Shown piece by piece: positions 63,805 through 64,000 of a DNA stretch of 64,000 nucleotides (positions within the stretch are counted from its first letter, which is position 1; each line of letters opens with the position of its first letter). This DNA comes from Faecalibacterium prausnitzii. Its GTDB lineage: Bacteria > Bacillota > Clostridia > Oscillospirales > Ruminococcaceae. Position numbers and translations under genes: made by a program. Under the pieces are notes generated by a model. The model saw only the letters and a program-made list of their open reading frames with translations. It did not search any database and had not been told where the DNA came from. The DNA is taken from contig SFDE01000001.1 of assembly GCA_004558805.1 (NCBI GenBank), positions 1-64,000 of the forward strand, given 5' to 3'.

Positions 63805-64000
63805 ATGAAAAAGGTACTCGTTACCGGCGCCGGCGGTTTTCTGGGAGCCCGGGTCATGGAGCAGTGGAAAGGACGCTATGAGTTGTGCAGCTTTCCCAAA
63901 GGCTTTTTGAACAGTGCAGATGAAGCGGCGGTGCGGCAGCGGATCCTGCAGGAGCGCCCGCAGGTGATCCTCCATGCAGCGGCGCTGTCGGATACCGGAT
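63805..64000 (+). CDS. NAD-dependent epimerase/reductase, 5-prime part only
   Basis: The start is ATG 63805, seven bases after AGGAG. The visible 65 codons begin MKKVLVTGAGGFLGARVM, the dinucleotide-binding Rossmann motif. They continue with RPQVILHAAALSDTG, which resembles dTDP-4-dehydrorhamnose reductase (RmlD)-type enzymes. The gene runs off the window, so the substrate cannot be assigned. Confidence 0.8.
   Translation, partial: MKKVLVTGAGGFLGARVMEQWKGRYELCSFPKGFLNSADEAAVRQRILQERPQVILHAAALSDTG

Overview
The window looks like chromosome of a Clostridia bacterium, most likely the Faecalibacterium/Gemmiger/Subdoligranulum part of the Oscillospiraceae. Evidence: GC-rich coding sequence, Gram-positive AGGAGG ribosome sites with frequent TTG/GTG starts, a CIRCE-controlled groESL operon, a fused SecDF, HprK, WhiA-RapZ, ECF-type RibU and GerA/B/C homologues. 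Genus is inferred, not shown. Apart from the CRISPR locus the gene content is core housekeeping.

Region 1 (1-10580) is a type I-C CRISPR-Cas locus read on the minus strand. It has 69 identical 33-nt repeats (the first cut by the window edge) and 68 spacers. A leader of about 186 nt follows, then cas2, cas1, cas4, cas7, cas8c and cas5d. No cas3 is present next to the operon. The cas operon has a consensus promoter. Divergent to it is what appears to be a crRNA-like regulatory RNA gene (CreR type). It ends in a repeat-like handle and carries a pseudo-spacer whose first 16 nt match two TTC-flanked sites bracketing the cas promoter. The reading is that Cascade, guided by this RNA, represses its own operon. 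This is the most notable feature of the window.

Region 2 (10830-18790): tRNA-Leu(UAA), an aconitase-family hydratase, a PHP phosphoesterase, a TSCPD-domain protein, a frameshifted small gene, a ClpA/ClpC-like AAA+ protein without a middle domain, and a lipid kinase. Region 3 (18900-25500): CIRCE-groESL, a penicillin-binding protein, and a TIGR03960/TIGR03936 radical-SAM pair. Region 4 (25600-34600): a structured leader and an L19 gene with an abnormal C-terminus, then lepB-rbgA-rnhB-yraN, thrC, a phosphoesterase, and the tig, clpP, clpX proteostasis cluster. Region 5 (34650-43515): an aspartate aminotransferase, secDF, nrdR, two minus-strand membrane-protein genes, and a gerABC-like operon.

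Region 6 (43517-47480) is a minus-strand phosphate module (Na/Pi cotransporter-PhoU fusion, PhoB-like regulator, PhoR-like kinase) preceded by Pho-box-like direct repeats. Region 7 (47530-58900): hprK-murB-rapZ-whiA-dnaE, then pfkA and ligA. Region 8 (58990-64000): an FMN riboswitch with ribU, a MATE exporter, a MraY-type transferase, azlCD, and a truncated NAD-dependent sugar-nucleotide reductase at the window edge.
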